Positions 27,707 to 37,162 are shown, numbered from the stretch's first letter. The stretch: 64,000 bases of DNA from CSP1-1 sp035620615 (GCA_035620615.1 DASPGM010000010.1:145227-209226); one strand, 5' to 3'. Made by a program: numbers and translations. The notes: generated by a model from the letters alone, not told the origin.

Positions 27707-28846
27707 TTATCGTATTATCTCACATAATGGATTTGTTTTAATCATGATGAGATCGGCTTCTTTTTTCTTTTTCATGATGTTTTCGTAATCGTATTTAGAA
27801 CAAACAACCACTACTGTGGTTTTATCACTATGAAACAAGTCATAATTAGGACCTTCAAAGGCTTCAACATCGCCAATATAATCCCGTAACTTTAGAGTAA
27901 GATTTTGAAGCATTTCAATTTTATCTCCTCTCATAGCATGTTGGTCCAGTGTCCAAGATAGTGCAATTTTAGTTCGACTCGCCTTTAAATCATTTTTCTT
28001 TAATGTAGATCTAATTTCATCTATTAATCGTTTAATGTAACCATCAATTCCCTTGATGCTACCATTAACCAAATACATTAGAGTATTTGCACCCTCAATG
28101 GAAGTTCCTAAAGATCGGAGATCATATAGACTATTAATCATATCATCTAAGAAAATATCATTAAATGTATCTGACGTTAAATCAGATTTAGTTTTATCAT
28201 CTAAAGCAAATTTACACACTTCGAGCACACTACATAATCCTGAAAATCTTGAAAGGATGTTTATTGCGTGAAAATGTTCAGAAGAAGAAATTCCTACAAA
28301 TTTTTTTTCTTTTTTTCCACTTGATAACAATTCAGAAAGTGTTTCATCCATTTTGCTATTAAAAGAACCAATTACGTTGGGATCTTGAGTTGGATCAGAT
28401 AGTGGATAATAGTAATATGAAATTGATTTTCCAACTTCTAATCCGGTAACATGTTCAAGCAGAGAAATATTTTCATTATTTCCTCCAAATCCAGTACCTA
28501 GATTGTAAATGACAGAACTACCTTTCTTTAATTGACTGGTTGCATCTTTAAATTTTGAATGAACTTCAGTTTTTGTATCTTGACCTGTTTTTCTGATTCG
28601 TGGAGTAAAAAATAGATATTTTGCTTTTGATAAAGCTACATCAATTGGCTCCATTGGTAATAGAGGTTCATCATCCTTGAAAGAAGAAACATTCGGGTAT
28701 GTTTTTGCAATATCTGCTTTAATGGTTATAGCAGATGGCGTAGTTTCATCTATAATTTGGACATCTGCGCCTTTAATTGCCATCTGGCAGGCAAGCGAAT
28801 AACCTTCAGTACTTAGACCATAAACAACAACTTTAGCTCCCCCCAT
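27707..28846 (-). CDS. Rossmann-fold protein distantly like nucleotide-sugar dehydrogenases
   Basis: 379 aa from the ATG at 28846 (an in-frame TTG at 28873 is less likely). The N-terminus MGGAKVVVYGLSTEGYSLACQMAIKGADVQIID is a dinucleotide-binding loop; residues about 85-110 (LFFTPRIRKTG) and YNLGTGFGGNNEN near 135 echo the UDP-glucose/UDP-ManNAc dehydrogenase layout. The catalytic Cys motif GGHCIPxDP was not found. It probably binds NAD(P) or a nucleotide but the reaction is unknown. It precedes grpE on the same strand and is divergent from a DUF354 gene. Confidence 0.65.
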   Translation of the reverse strand: MGGAKVVVYGLSTEGYSLACQMAIKGADVQIIDETTPSAITIKADIAKTYPNVSSFKDDEPLLPMEPIDVALSKAKYLFFTPRIRKTGQDTKTEVHSKFKDATSQLKKGSSVIYNLGTGFGGNNENISLLEHVTGLEVGKSISYYYYPLSDPTQDPNVIGSFNSKMDETLSELLSSGKKEKKFVGISSSEHFHAINILSRFSGLCSVLEVCKFALDDKTKSDLTSDTFNDIFLDDMINSLYDLRSLGTSIEGANTLMYLVNGSIKGIDGYIKRLIDEIRSTLKKNDLKASRTKIALSWTLDQHAMRGDKIEMLQNLTLKLRDYIGDVEAFEGPNYDLFHSDKTTVVVVCSKYDYENIMKKKKEADLIMIKTNPLCEIIR

Positions 28847-28911
28847 TTCATTTGAGCTAGGCAAATAACCCAAGAAAAACTTATTGACCTTCCAAATTCA
28901 ATGAAAAATAC

Positions 28912-29946
28912 TTGAAAATTTGGTTTGATGTACTTACTCCAAAGCAAATACTGTTTTTTGAACCTATGATAAGACGGTTTCAAAAAAATCATCATGTGAT
29001 ATGTACGTCTAGGGATTATCGGGAAGTAAGTAAACTAGCAAAATTAAGAAAATTGAACCTCGTATTTGTAGGAAAACACGGAGGGGGTGAAAAATATGAT
29101 AAACTAAATGCTAGTACTACTAGAATTAGTAAACTTGCAAAAATCATTAAAAATCATTCTCCCGATATTACAGTTAGTTTTTGTTCTCCTGAGGCATCAA
29201 GAGTTGCTTTTGGATTAGGGATAAGACATATTGCTTTTTCAGATTCGCCACATGCTGAGGCAGTAATGAGATTATCAATTCCTCTTGTTCAAAAATTAAT
29301 AATCCCATGGGTGATCCCAAAAAAAGAATTTTTAAAATTTGGAATAGATAAAAAAGATATTTTACACTATAAAGGCATAGATGCTGCAACAATTGTAAAA
29401 AGAAGTTTTGATAAAAAAATTAAAGTTCCAATTAATAGTAAAAAGAAAACCATTTTAATTAGAACAGAAGAGGATCAGGCAGCCTACTCTACTAAAAATT
29501 CAAAAAAAACTATAATGATTATCAAAAATATTGTCAAAGAATTTGGTAGTGAAAATATTTTAGTTCTTGGAAGATATGATTCACAGATACAATTCCTTAA
29601 TCTAACATTTAGAAAAAATATAAAAATTTTAAATAAAGTAGTTGATGGAAAGACGCTATTATTAACAACAGATGTTTTTGTTGGTTCAGGAGGAACAATG
29701 ACTGCAGAAGCTGCATTACTTGGAGTTCCTACAATTTCTTATAATGCAGTACCAAATTTGATAGAAAGTTATCTTGTAAAGAATAAACTTGTTAAGAGAG
29801 AGACCAATCCTAAAAAACTAGTTAAAACATTAGGAAAAATCCTTTACTCTTCTAACATCAATGATAAAAAAAGGGCAAAAAAGGTGTTAAACTCTATGGA
29901 AGATCCTTATACCAAACTTGTAAAAGCAATTTCATCATCAATTTAG
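28912..29946 (+). CDS. DUF354 family glycosyltransferase-like protein
   Basis: 344 aa from a TTG start. It opens MKIWFDVLTPKQILFFEPMIRRF, the standard opening of DUF354 proteins. A central strand DITVSFCSPEASRVAFGLGI and the C-terminal FVGSGGTMTAEAALLGVPTISY segment resemble UDP-GlcNAc 2-epimerase/GT-B enzymes. Family members have no agreed activity. It is divergent from the Rossmann protein with only 65 nt between starts. Confidence 0.82.
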   Translation: MKIWFDVLTPKQILFFEPMIRRFQKNHHVICTSRDYREVSKLAKLRKLNLVFVGKHGGGEKYDKLNASTTRISKLAKIIKNHSPDITVSFCSPEASRVAFGLGIRHIAFSDSPHAEAVMRLSIPLVQKLIIPWVIPKKEFLKFGIDKKDILHYKGIDAATIVKRSFDKKIKVPINSKKKTILIRTEEDQAAYSTKNSKKTIMIIKNIVKEFGSENILVLGRYDSQIQFLNLTFRKNIKILNKVVDGKTLLLTTDVFVGSGGTMTAEAALLGVPTISYNAVPNLIESYLVKNKLVKRETNPKKLVKTLGKILYSSNINDKKRAKKVLNSMEDPYTKLVKAISSSI

Positions 29947-30034
29947 TTCTAAAATTCAGTTTTTTCGCGATTAGATTACATTAATGAAATAGAAAATAAC
30001 ATTAAGGGACATTTAACTTAAAATCTCGTCCGGC

Positions 30035-30125
30035 AGCCCGGTAGAGGATTTATTCCACCGAATGTAGTGGTCAAGCATAGGGGCCTTTGGAGCCCTTGAC
30101 CCCAGTTCGAATCTGGGCCGGGCTA
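30035..30125 (+). tRNA. tRNA-Gln (anticodon TTG) with an intron in the D arm
   Basis: Acceptor strands AGCCCGG (30035-30041) and CCGGGCT (30118-30124) pair perfectly, discriminator A is 30125. The anticodon loop CTTTGGA holds TTG (Gln). Removing 18 nt (30045-30062) leaves T8-A9-G10-T11-G12-T13 and a regular D stem G-U-G-U/G-C-A-U; with those 18 nt in place no D stem forms. The exon/intron joint folds as a bulge-helix-bulge: CGGT (exon) with ACCG (intron), bulges AGA and AAT, and an inner GGA/TCC stem. The mature tRNA is 73 nt. It is the substrate type of GatDE, also encoded in this window. Confidence 0.85.
30045..30062 (+). other. 18-nt tRNA intron at D-arm position 10/11
   Basis: Cut sites are placed after the second base of each 3-nt bulge (AG^A and AA^T), the usual position for the archaeal splicing endonuclease. 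The intron forms a small GGA-TTTAT-TCC hairpin followed by ACCG. The position is away from the canonical 37/38 site. The exact cut may shift by one base. Confidence 0.7.
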
Positions 30126-30126
30126 C

Positions 30127-30133
30127 TTTTTTT
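30127..30133 (+). terminator. T-tract terminator after tRNA-Gln
   Basis: Seven consecutive T residues begin two bases after the tRNA discriminator base, as expected for an archaeal terminator. Confidence 0.5.
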
Positions 30134-30145
30134 CTTAATGATTAA

Positions 30146-30916
30146 CTAAAAATCTAATTTTGTGAGCAGTTTAGTAGCAAGGGCAAACAAAATTCCTGCA
30201 AGTATAATCAAAATCATAATTTCTATAATCACAAACTCTGTAAAAATTCCAAAAATTCCTGCACGAATTACATCAACCAGATAGGTCAAAGGATTAAGGT
30301 AAAATGCAGTAGCTAATGGTTCTGGTGCTCCTGATGCAGGATAAAATGCTGTACTTACGAATGCAAAAAACAAAAAGACAGTATTAATTATTACATTAAA
30401 TCCTTCACTTGATTTGAGTCTTGTTGAAATAATTGATGCAATAGATCCAAACAAAAGTGAACCAGTAACTGATGCAAAAATAATAATTGGAATTGTTAAT
30501 GGAGAAAATTCAACAGATTCGGAAAAAACTGGAAATGCAATAAAAGCTATCAAAGCTGCACTGACTAAACCAACAATTCCAATTGTACATACATTACTAA
30601 GTATGTAATGAGCACGTGTAAACGGTCCAGATAATATTTGCTCAAACATTCCATGTCTTCTGTCATTCCAAATAATTATTCCAGAAATCAATGTGCTATT
30701 CATTATGTTAAAACCTATCATACCTGTAGACAGGTAAGCCGGATAATTCAAATCTCTATTTTCAAACGGTACAACATCAATTAGTGAGGTATACGCAAAA
30801 CCTGCAACAAAAATATAGATTAATGGAAAAATAACTTGCCATATCAAAAACCCTGGGTTAAGAGCTATGGTTAGATTTCTATTTACTAATCGAATTATTG
30901 GATTCATTTGATTCAT
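30146..30916 (-). CDS. ABC-2 type exporter permease
   Basis: 256 aa with six predicted helices (near residues 20-45, 65-90, 105-130, 140-165, 170-200, 225-250). It contains the ABC-2 pattern near 85-95, MFEQILSGPFTR, and a C-terminal NPLTYLVDVIRAGIFG, which is typical of DrrB/NodJ-like permeases. It forms an exporter with the ATPase encoded just upstream, whose stop lies 37 nt inside this gene. Cargo (drug, lipid or glycan) is unknown. Confidence 0.87.
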   Translation of the reverse strand: MNQMNPIIRLVNRNLTIALNPGFLIWQVIFPLIYIFVAGFAYTSLIDVVPFENRDLNYPAYLSTGMIGFNIMNSTLISGIIIWNDRRHGMFEQILSGPFTRAHYILSNVCTIGIVGLVSAALIAFIAFPVFSESVEFSPLTIPIIIFASVTGSLLFGSIASIISTRLKSSEGFNVIINTVFLFFAFVSTAFYPASGAPEPLATAFYLNPLTYLVDVIRAGIFGIFTEFVIIEIMILIILAGILFALATKLLTKLDF

Positions 30917-31832
30917 TTACCACTTTAAGAAATATTTCCTCAAGATTAGTAGGTATAGCTGAAAGATCTTCTACTGCAATATTATTTGAATTTAAAATTT
31001 GTAAAATTTTCATAAGTACAATTTCAGATTCATCAGAATGAATTGTAATTGTCGTTCCTGAAGTATAATCGATTTTACAATCTTTAACGTTAACTAGAAG
31101 ATCTTCAATTTTTTTATTATTTTCGTTTAGATGTATTCGTATCGTTTTTGTTCTTCCAAATCTATTTTTTAGCTCACTTGGAGAGTCAACTGCAATTATT
31201 TTTCCCTTGTTAATTATAGCAATCTCATCACAGAGGTATTCTGCTTCAGTCAAAATATGGGTAGTAAAAAAAATCGTTAGACCATCTTTTACTTTTCTTT
31301 TTAGAAAATCCAACAGCTTTCGCCTTGCCGACGGATCAAGGCCTATGGTTGGCTCATCTAAAAACAATAAATCCATATCATGCATGAATTCACGAGCCAC
31401 CTGAAGCCTTCTACGCTGACCTATCGATAGATCATCGGTTTTTTTCTTTCTAATATCAATCAGGTCAAAATCAGAAAGAAGCTCCTCTACCCTCAAATTT
31501 CGAATTTTCTTTGGGACATCCCACATCAGACCATATTTTTCAAGTGATTTTTCCACAGATAAGGATGGCTCGTAACTAGGCTGCTGTAAAACTACGCCAA
31601 TTCTATTTCGTATCTGGAGTGGATTTTCCAAGGCGTTAATACCTAAAATTGTTAAAGTTCCAGATGTCGGTGGAATTAGTGTCGTCAAAAGTTTAATCAT
31701 AGTTGATTTTCCTGCCCCATTTGGACCTAAAAATCCAAAAACCTGGCCTGATTTTATCGATAGATCGATCCCAACCACTGCATTTACAGAATCATATGAT
31801 TTGTAAAGTGATTTTGCAACAATGCTAGACAC
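30879..31832 (-). CDS. ABC transporter ATP-binding protein (DrrA/CcmA-like)
   Basis: 317 aa ATPase with Walker A GPNGAGKST near 37, the Q-loop QQPSYEP, the signature LSIGQRRRLQVAREF near 135, Walker B LLFLDEPTIGLDP and switch His in TTHILTEAEYLCDEI. The C-terminal extension (about 215-317) is typical of DrrA-like exporters. Overlaps the permease by 38 nt, so they are translated together. Confidence 0.92.
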   Translation of the reverse strand: MSSIVAKSLYKSYDSVNAVVGIDLSIKSGQVFGFLGPNGAGKSTMIKLLTTLIPPTSGTLTILGINALENPLQIRNRIGVVLQQPSYEPSLSVEKSLEKYGLMWDVPKKIRNLRVEELLSDFDLIDIRKKKTDDLSIGQRRRLQVAREFMHDMDLLFLDEPTIGLDPSARRKLLDFLKRKVKDGLTIFFTTHILTEAEYLCDEIAIINKGKIIAVDSPSELKNRFGRTKTIRIHLNENNKKIEDLLVNVKDCKIDYTSGTTITIHSDESEIVLMKILQILNSNNIAVEDLSAIPTNLEEIFLKVVNESNESNNSISK

Positions 31833-31906
31833 AGTTTGCCCTGCGATCTACCCACTAATTTAGTTAATGTAATTTTTATTAGGACATAAAATTAACCACC
31901 AATGAT

Positions 31907-33301
31907 TTGTCTGAATTTGAGGTTCTATTGAATAAACTCCTTGAAGCAAGATCTGAATTATCAAAATCAGTTATTGAAGAAAAAATAAGAGAGAAAAAGG
32001 AAAAAATTGGAGCAGGATATCTTACAGATCAGGGTGCCCTCTTTCTCATAGCAGCAGATCTTGGCGTATCATTATCAGAACCACTCAAAGTAGAAATGGG
32101 ATTAAAAGATCTGTACGTAGGCGCAAAGGAAATTTCATTAGAAACTAGAGTGATGAATTATTCTCCTGCAAAACAGTATTCTCGAAAGGATGGTTCTCCT
32201 TTCTTTTTAAGAACAATGACAGTTTATGATGGTGATTCAACTGCCAGTGTAAAGTTATGGGATGAAAAAGCAAATTTACCTGAAATTGAACAGCTAAAAC
32301 CTGGAGATCTAATTAAGATCATTAAAGCATATGTAAAAACTGATCTTAATGGAAGTCCAACCATAAACATCGGTTCAGGTTCTTCGCTTGAAACAACAAA
32401 CATTGATAGCAAAATTCCTGCAATTGAAACAATAACTAAAGACGTGAGCACGGTTTCAGAAAATGAATCCAATCTAGTTGTTTCAGGTACAATTGATGGA
32501 ATTATCAATACAATGGAATTTACAAATTCACGTGGACAGCCTGGAAAGGCACTACGACTGCGTTTGAAGGGAAAGGACGGAAATTCAACAAGAATAGTGT
32601 TATGGGGAAAAGATGATTCATCAATCCCAAAAATGATTTCACCAGGTGCAAAAACCGTTCTTTTTGGGGTAAGAACAAAACAAGGAAATCTGGGCTTGGA
32701 GATTCACGGAAACGAGGCTACAATTATCAAAATTCAAGGTGAAAAAGAGGTAAAACCAATAGCATTTAGGATTTTGTCATCATCAAAAAATGAATCTGGA
32801 AACGTAATGATCCTTGGGGTTGATGAAAATAAAAATTTGATAAAAATTACAGACCAAGCTGAAAAAACAAAATTGTTCCAAGTGGGTGAGACTATTGAAT
32901 GCATGCCCTCACAGGCTTTTGGAAATTCTATTGTACTAGATGACAGCTCATTTGTTAGAAAAGTTGATGAAGAAAACATTCCAAAGATAGGAGATCTTAG
33001 AACAAAAATCTCCGAGATTAAAGTAGGAGATGATTATTGTATTGAAGCTATAATTTTAAAAAAACCTGAACGTCGTGAAGTTCAAACAAAGAATGGAGAG
33101 TCAATTGCTTTAGCTGAGATGTATGTTGAAGACGATACAGGACCGATTTCAATTAAAGGATGGAGAAACTTGGCAAACATGCTTGATAATTTTTCCATTG
33201 GAGAAATAATTACAGTTACAGGACTCACAGCAAAAAGTGGTCTTGAAAATAGAATTGAATTATTTTTGACACCATTTTCTTCAATTAAAAAGAAAAATTA
33301 G
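31907..33301 (+). CDS. OB-fold single-stranded DNA-binding protein (RPA-like)
   Basis: 464 aa from a TTG start. At least three OB-like segments are visible: SLETRVMNYSPAKQYSRKDGSPFFLRTMTVYDGDSTASVKLWDEKA near residue 85 (in short pieces), VSGTIDGIINTMEFTN near 200, and a C-terminal GDDYCIEAIILKKPERREVQTKNGESIALAEMYVEDDTGPISIKGW. This is the RPA-type pattern of nucleic-acid replication and repair proteins. Convergent with lhr with a 4-nt overlap. Whether it is the main SSB of the cell is inferred. Confidence 0.85.
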   Translation: MSEFEVLLNKLLEARSELSKSVIEEKIREKKEKIGAGYLTDQGALFLIAADLGVSLSEPLKVEMGLKDLYVGAKEISLETRVMNYSPAKQYSRKDGSPFFLRTMTVYDGDSTASVKLWDEKANLPEIEQLKPGDLIKIIKAYVKTDLNGSPTINIGSGSSLETTNIDSKIPAIETITKDVSTVSENESNLVVSGTIDGIINTMEFTNSRGQPGKALRLRLKGKDGNSTRIVLWGKDDSSIPKMISPGAKTVLFGVRTKQGNLGLEIHGNEATIIKIQGEKEVKPIAFRILSSSKNESGNVMILGVDENKNLIKITDQAEKTKLFQVGETIECMPSQAFGNSIVLDDSSFVRKVDEENIPKIGDLRTKISEIKVGDDYCIEAIILKKPERREVQTKNGESIALAEMYVEDDTGPISIKGWRNLANMLDNFSIGEIITVTGLTAKSGLENRIELFLTPFSSIKKKN

Positions 33302-36051
33302 GAATCCCAGAATCCTCTAGTCATCACATATTGTCTTTCAGCTTCGTAGATCTGCTTGTAGAGATTTTCTTCATCTACCATATTGCGTAAAATTCTAGCC
33401 GCAGTGTCAGCACCCACACCAAAACCTGACAGAACAATTAATGCAGTATTGCCAAAGTTTTCAATTAATGAAGATACTTTCCATGCGCGATCAAGTTTAT
33501 GATTTTCGTCAGTAGAGATTTTTTTTCCTTGAGATTTTTTTTGAATAATTTTTTGCAAGTCATAGTCAGAGTAGAAGGTAGAGGTGATTTGTCTTCCCTT
33601 GCAATAAGGACAGGCCAGAACATCTTTAATCTCATTTGTTTCCATTACCCGCTCCCATTTTCCACATCTAGCGCAAACTAGTCTGTGCTTTGTTTTTAGC
33701 AATCGCGACTTTACCAAATCTAAAATTCCCTTATCAATGCTAGCTGGAGAGGAATAGTATTTTGTGGTGTGATCAAGGATTGGTTCAGCTATTTTAGAAA
33801 ATCGGAGAACGTCAAACCACTTTACTTTAATTTCATCATTTTTTATTTTACTCAAAATTATTTCGGTATTTTTTAGGTCATATTTGTCATGAAATAATTC
33901 ACGAAGTGCTTCCTGAACCAAGGGGCTTTTTAGGTACCTTTCATAGAGAAATCTGGCAGTTTTTCTATCGTATATGGCTCCTCTTCCTACAACTCCAAAC
34001 TTTTTTGCTACAGACCAGGTTCTCCAGTTTACATTGTGAGTTCCAGCAAGTGAGACCTTTACTATATTTGAGAGATCATATTGATCATGTAGAACAGCAA
34101 CTAGATGTTTTTCAGATATTCTACTTTTTGAGGAAAGAACAATACGATACGCATCAGATCGTGATTCTACCATAAAGCCCAGTCTTGCTGAAAGCATTGA
34201 GGATAACAAGGTGGACAGTGTGGCATTAATTTTTGATCCAAAACATGCATGCAACACTACAAGACTCTGGGTTCGAATTGCTTCAGCAACAATTGTATTT
34301 TCATTTGGAAGTGTGTCTAGCTCAAAATGTGTAATTGTTTTATTAAATAATGAAATCTTGCCATTTTTTACTGAAGTTCTAAACATTCCAACTTTTCTTG
34401 CTGTCTTGTAATCTACTGGAATGTTTTCTCCCTCCCAATATGGAACGGTAATGCCACCTGATCGGAAAGGCTCAACATTAACCTTAAACGATTTTTCATC
34501 TACATTGAGAATTTTCCATTGTAGACCTCGAAGGACGAAAACATTTCCTTGATCGCCAAAATCACCGACAAATCTTTGGTCTAGTGTTCCAATAATTTTT
34601 TTCCCAACCGTATCAAAGACTTTGAATTTTAAAATGTCTGGTATTGTTGAAAGATTTTCAAAATAATAGCGATATGTACGTCCTCTTTTTTTAAGAATTA
34701 ATTTTTCTCGATTAAAAAATATCAGCGAGTTTGAATCTAAAAGATCTAGAACATTGTAAAAATCTTCTAGCGATAAATTTCTAAATGGATAAGATTTTGT
34801 AAAGGTCTGAAAGGTTTGTTCAACTGATGCTTCTCCCAATTGAATTACAATTCCCACTATATGATGTGCAAGCACATCAAGGGAACCGTCATGAATTTTT
34901 TGTTCCTCGATTGAACCCTCCTTTATTCTATCTAGGATTGCATTTGCTTCAAGCTCGTCATCTGCGTTATTTGTTACGATTAGTCCCTTCGCAGAAGCAC
35001 CTTTACTATGTCTGCTTCTGCCTATCCTTTGAATTAATTTTGAAACTTGTCGAGGTGAACCATAATGGATAACCAATTCGACAGAGCCAATATCGAGGCC
35101 CAGCTCTAGTGATGAAGTACATACCACGATTCCCTTTTTTCCTTCTCTAAGAGAGCCTTCGGTTTCTTCTCTTACATCTCTTGATAGGGACCCATGGTGT
35201 AATTCTATGTTAATAGAGGATTTTTCTCGCAAGATAGAAGATAGAAATTCTGCCTCCCCTCTGGTGTTAGTAAAAAGAAGTATTGGTGAATCCAGATTTA
35301 GTTTTGTTACATAATCAACAATGAATTGGGCAACGTCTGAAATTGTCCCATCAACGTATTGCACCTCAACATCATATTTTCTAATGGACTTGTCTTGAAT
35401 AATTTCGAACTTTCTTTTTGTTCCTACGACAAATTTGGCAGCATCTTGAGGGTTTCCTATAGTTGCAGATAATCCTATTCTTGTAAGGTCTGATTTTGAG
35501 TTTAGTTGCAGTCTTTCGAGGCTAAGTGAGAGCTGTGAGCCGCGTTCACTACCTAGTAATTCATGAACCTCATCAATTACAACCCATTCTAGTGCTGTCA
35601 GGGCGTCTAGCATTTTTTTCTGAGTGAGAAGTATTACCAAGGTTTCTGGAGTTGTAATCAATATATCTGGAGGTAAATTTGAAATTTTTTTGCGTGTTGA
35701 CTGTGGAGTATCACCATGTCTTATTTCAATACTCAAACCGTCGTTTTCAGCATAACGAACTATTCTTCTAAAAACATCTCGATTTAATGCTCTAAGTGGT
35801 GTTACATAAATGGCTTTTATTTTTCCTAATTTTTTTGACTGTTTAATGTGAGAAAAAATTGGAATTACTGAGCATTCAGTTTTTCCCGAACCTGTTGGAG
35901 CAATAACTAGAGTATCTTTTTTTTGAAAAATTATTGGAATTGCTTTTTTTTGAATTTCTGTGAGTTGTTTGAATCCAAGGGAAGAAAACTTGGAGATTAG
36001 ATTTGGATCAAGTGGTAGGTTGCTCGTTTTGTTTTGTTCTAATCCGCTCAT
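33298..36051 (-). CDS. lhr: Lhr-type superfamily 2 DNA helicase
   Basis: 917 aa, the Lhr-core length. Motifs: Q-motif region near 20-40, Walker A PTGSGKTECSV, motif II DEVHELLGSERG, motif III SATIG, motif VI QRIGRSRHS. The C-terminal winged-helix and Lhr-specific region has a four-Cys zinc ribbon CARCGKWERV...CPYCKG near 805-835. Lhr unwinds DNA in repair. Its start overlaps a small membrane ORF at 36008-36127 by 44 nt. Confidence 0.93.
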   Translation of the reverse strand: MSGLEQNKTSNLPLDPNLISKFSSLGFKQLTEIQKKAIPIIFQKKDTLVIAPTGSGKTECSVIPIFSHIKQSKKLGKIKAIYVTPLRALNRDVFRRIVRYAENDGLSIEIRHGDTPQSTRKKISNLPPDILITTPETLVILLTQKKMLDALTALEWVVIDEVHELLGSERGSQLSLSLERLQLNSKSDLTRIGLSATIGNPQDAAKFVVGTKRKFEIIQDKSIRKYDVEVQYVDGTISDVAQFIVDYVTKLNLDSPILLFTNTRGEAEFLSSILREKSSINIELHHGSLSRDVREETEGSLREGKKGIVVCTSSLELGLDIGSVELVIHYGSPRQVSKLIQRIGRSRHSKGASAKGLIVTNNADDELEANAILDRIKEGSIEEQKIHDGSLDVLAHHIVGIVIQLGEASVEQTFQTFTKSYPFRNLSLEDFYNVLDLLDSNSLIFFNREKLILKKRGRTYRYYFENLSTIPDILKFKVFDTVGKKIIGTLDQRFVGDFGDQGNVFVLRGLQWKILNVDEKSFKVNVEPFRSGGITVPYWEGENIPVDYKTARKVGMFRTSVKNGKISLFNKTITHFELDTLPNENTIVAEAIRTQSLVVLHACFGSKINATLSTLLSSMLSARLGFMVESRSDAYRIVLSSKSRISEKHLVAVLHDQYDLSNIVKVSLAGTHNVNWRTWSVAKKFGVVGRGAIYDRKTARFLYERYLKSPLVQEALRELFHDKYDLKNTEIILSKIKNDEIKVKWFDVLRFSKIAEPILDHTTKYYSSPASIDKGILDLVKSRLLKTKHRLVCARCGKWERVMETNEIKDVLACPYCKGRQITSTFYSDYDLQKIIQKKSQGKKISTDENHKLDRAWKVSSLIENFGNTALIVLSGFGVGADTAARILRNMVDEENLYKQIYEAERQYVMTRGFWDS

Positions 36052-36127
36052 ATACCATTACGCCAACAAGTCCAATTGCAAAAAGAATGACCGTGATTGT
36101 AGGAATTGAATCAAAAATCCCTGCCAT
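36008..36127 (-). CDS. Small single-helix membrane protein (39 aa)
   Basis: The short reading frame reads MAGIFDSIPTITVILFAIGL at its start, with a hydrophobic stretch of about 18 residues (residues 9-27) followed by YERIRTKQNEQ, a basic cytoplasmic tail. Its last 43-44 nt overlap the start of lhr in another frame. No family recognised. Support is only an intact ORF with a clean transmembrane profile, so this is tentative. Confidence 0.45.
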   Translation of the reverse strand: MAGIFDSIPTITVILFAIGLVGVMVYERIRTKQNEQPTT

Positions 36128-36161
36128 ATTTTGTCTCTCATATCCAAGGTTAAATAGCTTC

Positions 36162-36815
36162 TTAAGATGAATCTACTAGACCATCTTTAGTTATTTTATA
36201 TTCAAATTCCCTTTTTTGTAGAAATGAAGGAAGTATTTCACCAAAATATTTGGATTCTCTTTTTACTAATTTAATTTTTATATGTGTAAAAATGCTAATT
36301 GGATTTACCAAGTTTTCTTTTTCTAACTCATCAATTTCTCTAATAATATTTGTAACAATTATAGGAATTTTTTTTTCAATAGAAATAAAGGATAATTTAT
36401 GCATATACTCCATAAAAGTAACATTTTTTTCTAAATTTTGTTCCACCTTATCATATTCAAATGAAAATAAATCTGTGACATTATCAATTACAATTAAAGA
36501 AAAATCAGATTCTTTTATTTTGGATAAATATTGAATCTGCTCGCTTGCATTTGTGATTCTTCCTACCTTTACTCTATCTAGCATATTTTGTTCTAAATTA
36601 CGATTTTTAATCATCTCAAGCATTCGCTCTGGCCTAAACTGGCCTGTTGTATCCTGAAAAAGGGCCTGACCTCCTTGTAAAAGTGAATTAATTGTAATTT
36701 GCATTGCAAGTTGAGTTTTTCCAGTACCAGTGGAACCAAAAATATCAGTAATAATTCCATTTTTGATGCCACCACCAAGAAAATTATCTAATTTTTTGAT
36801 TCCTGTACTAATCAT
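36162..36815 (-). CDS. RadA/RadB-like RecA-superfamily ATPase
   Basis: 217 aa, RadB length. Walker A GSTGTGKTQLAMQ near residue 27; Walker B SLIVIDNVTDLF near 105. It lacks the N-terminal helix-hairpin-helix domain of RadA, as in RadB. RadB helps RadA in homologous recombination. It could also be a KaiC-like ATPase. Upstream of the small membrane ORF and lhr on the same strand. Confidence 0.75.
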   Translation of the reverse strand: MISTGIKKLDNFLGGGIKNGIITDIFGSTGTGKTQLAMQITINSLLQGGQALFQDTTGQFRPERMLEMIKNRNLEQNMLDRVKVGRITNASEQIQYLSKIKESDFSLIVIDNVTDLFSFEYDKVEQNLEKNVTFMEYMHKLSFISIEKKIPIIVTNIIREIDELEKENLVNPISIFTHIKIKLVKRESKYFGEILPSFLQKREFEYKITKDGLVDSS

Positions 36816-36919
36816 ATGTAAATAAGTAAATAATATTAGAAATTAAAGCAGTTTCTTTACTCCAATTATGTAGGCAAGGCTTTTATGCTGGATATAAAGG
36901 AAAACAGATTGAACATTCG

Positions 36920-37162
36920 TTGTCACAAGCAAGCTCAAAGAGACCACTCACAACTTTACAGAAAAATACCAAAAAAAATGTTATAGTTAGACTAAAGAGT
37001 GAAGTTGAATACAAAGGAAAAATGGATAATGTTGATTCTTATATGAATTTGATAATGACTGATGCTGAAGAATTAAAGGATGATAAGGTTATTGCCAATT
37101 ATGGAAGAGTTATCGTTAGAGGAAATAATGTTTTATTTATCAAAATAGAAAGTGATCTTTAA
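36920..37162 (+). CDS. Sm-like (LSm) RNA-binding protein
   Basis: 80 aa with Sm1 (NVIVRLKSEVEYKGKMDNVDSYMNLIMTDAEEL) and Sm2 (YGRVIVRGNNVLFIK) motifs; forms a heptameric ring that binds U-rich RNA. The start at 36920 is TTG. It is 18 nt upstream of metK. Archaeal Sm proteins act in RNA metabolism; the target is unknown. Confidence 0.93.
   Translation: MSQASSKRPLTTLQKNTKKNVIVRLKSEVEYKGKMDNVDSYMNLIMTDAEELKDDKVIANYGRVIVRGNNVLFIKIESDL

Noticed and set aside
23716..30125. Integration sites next to tRNA genes
   Set aside because: No integrase, no partial tRNA duplicate and no flanking direct repeat was seen at the tRNA-Leu or tRNA-Gln genes.
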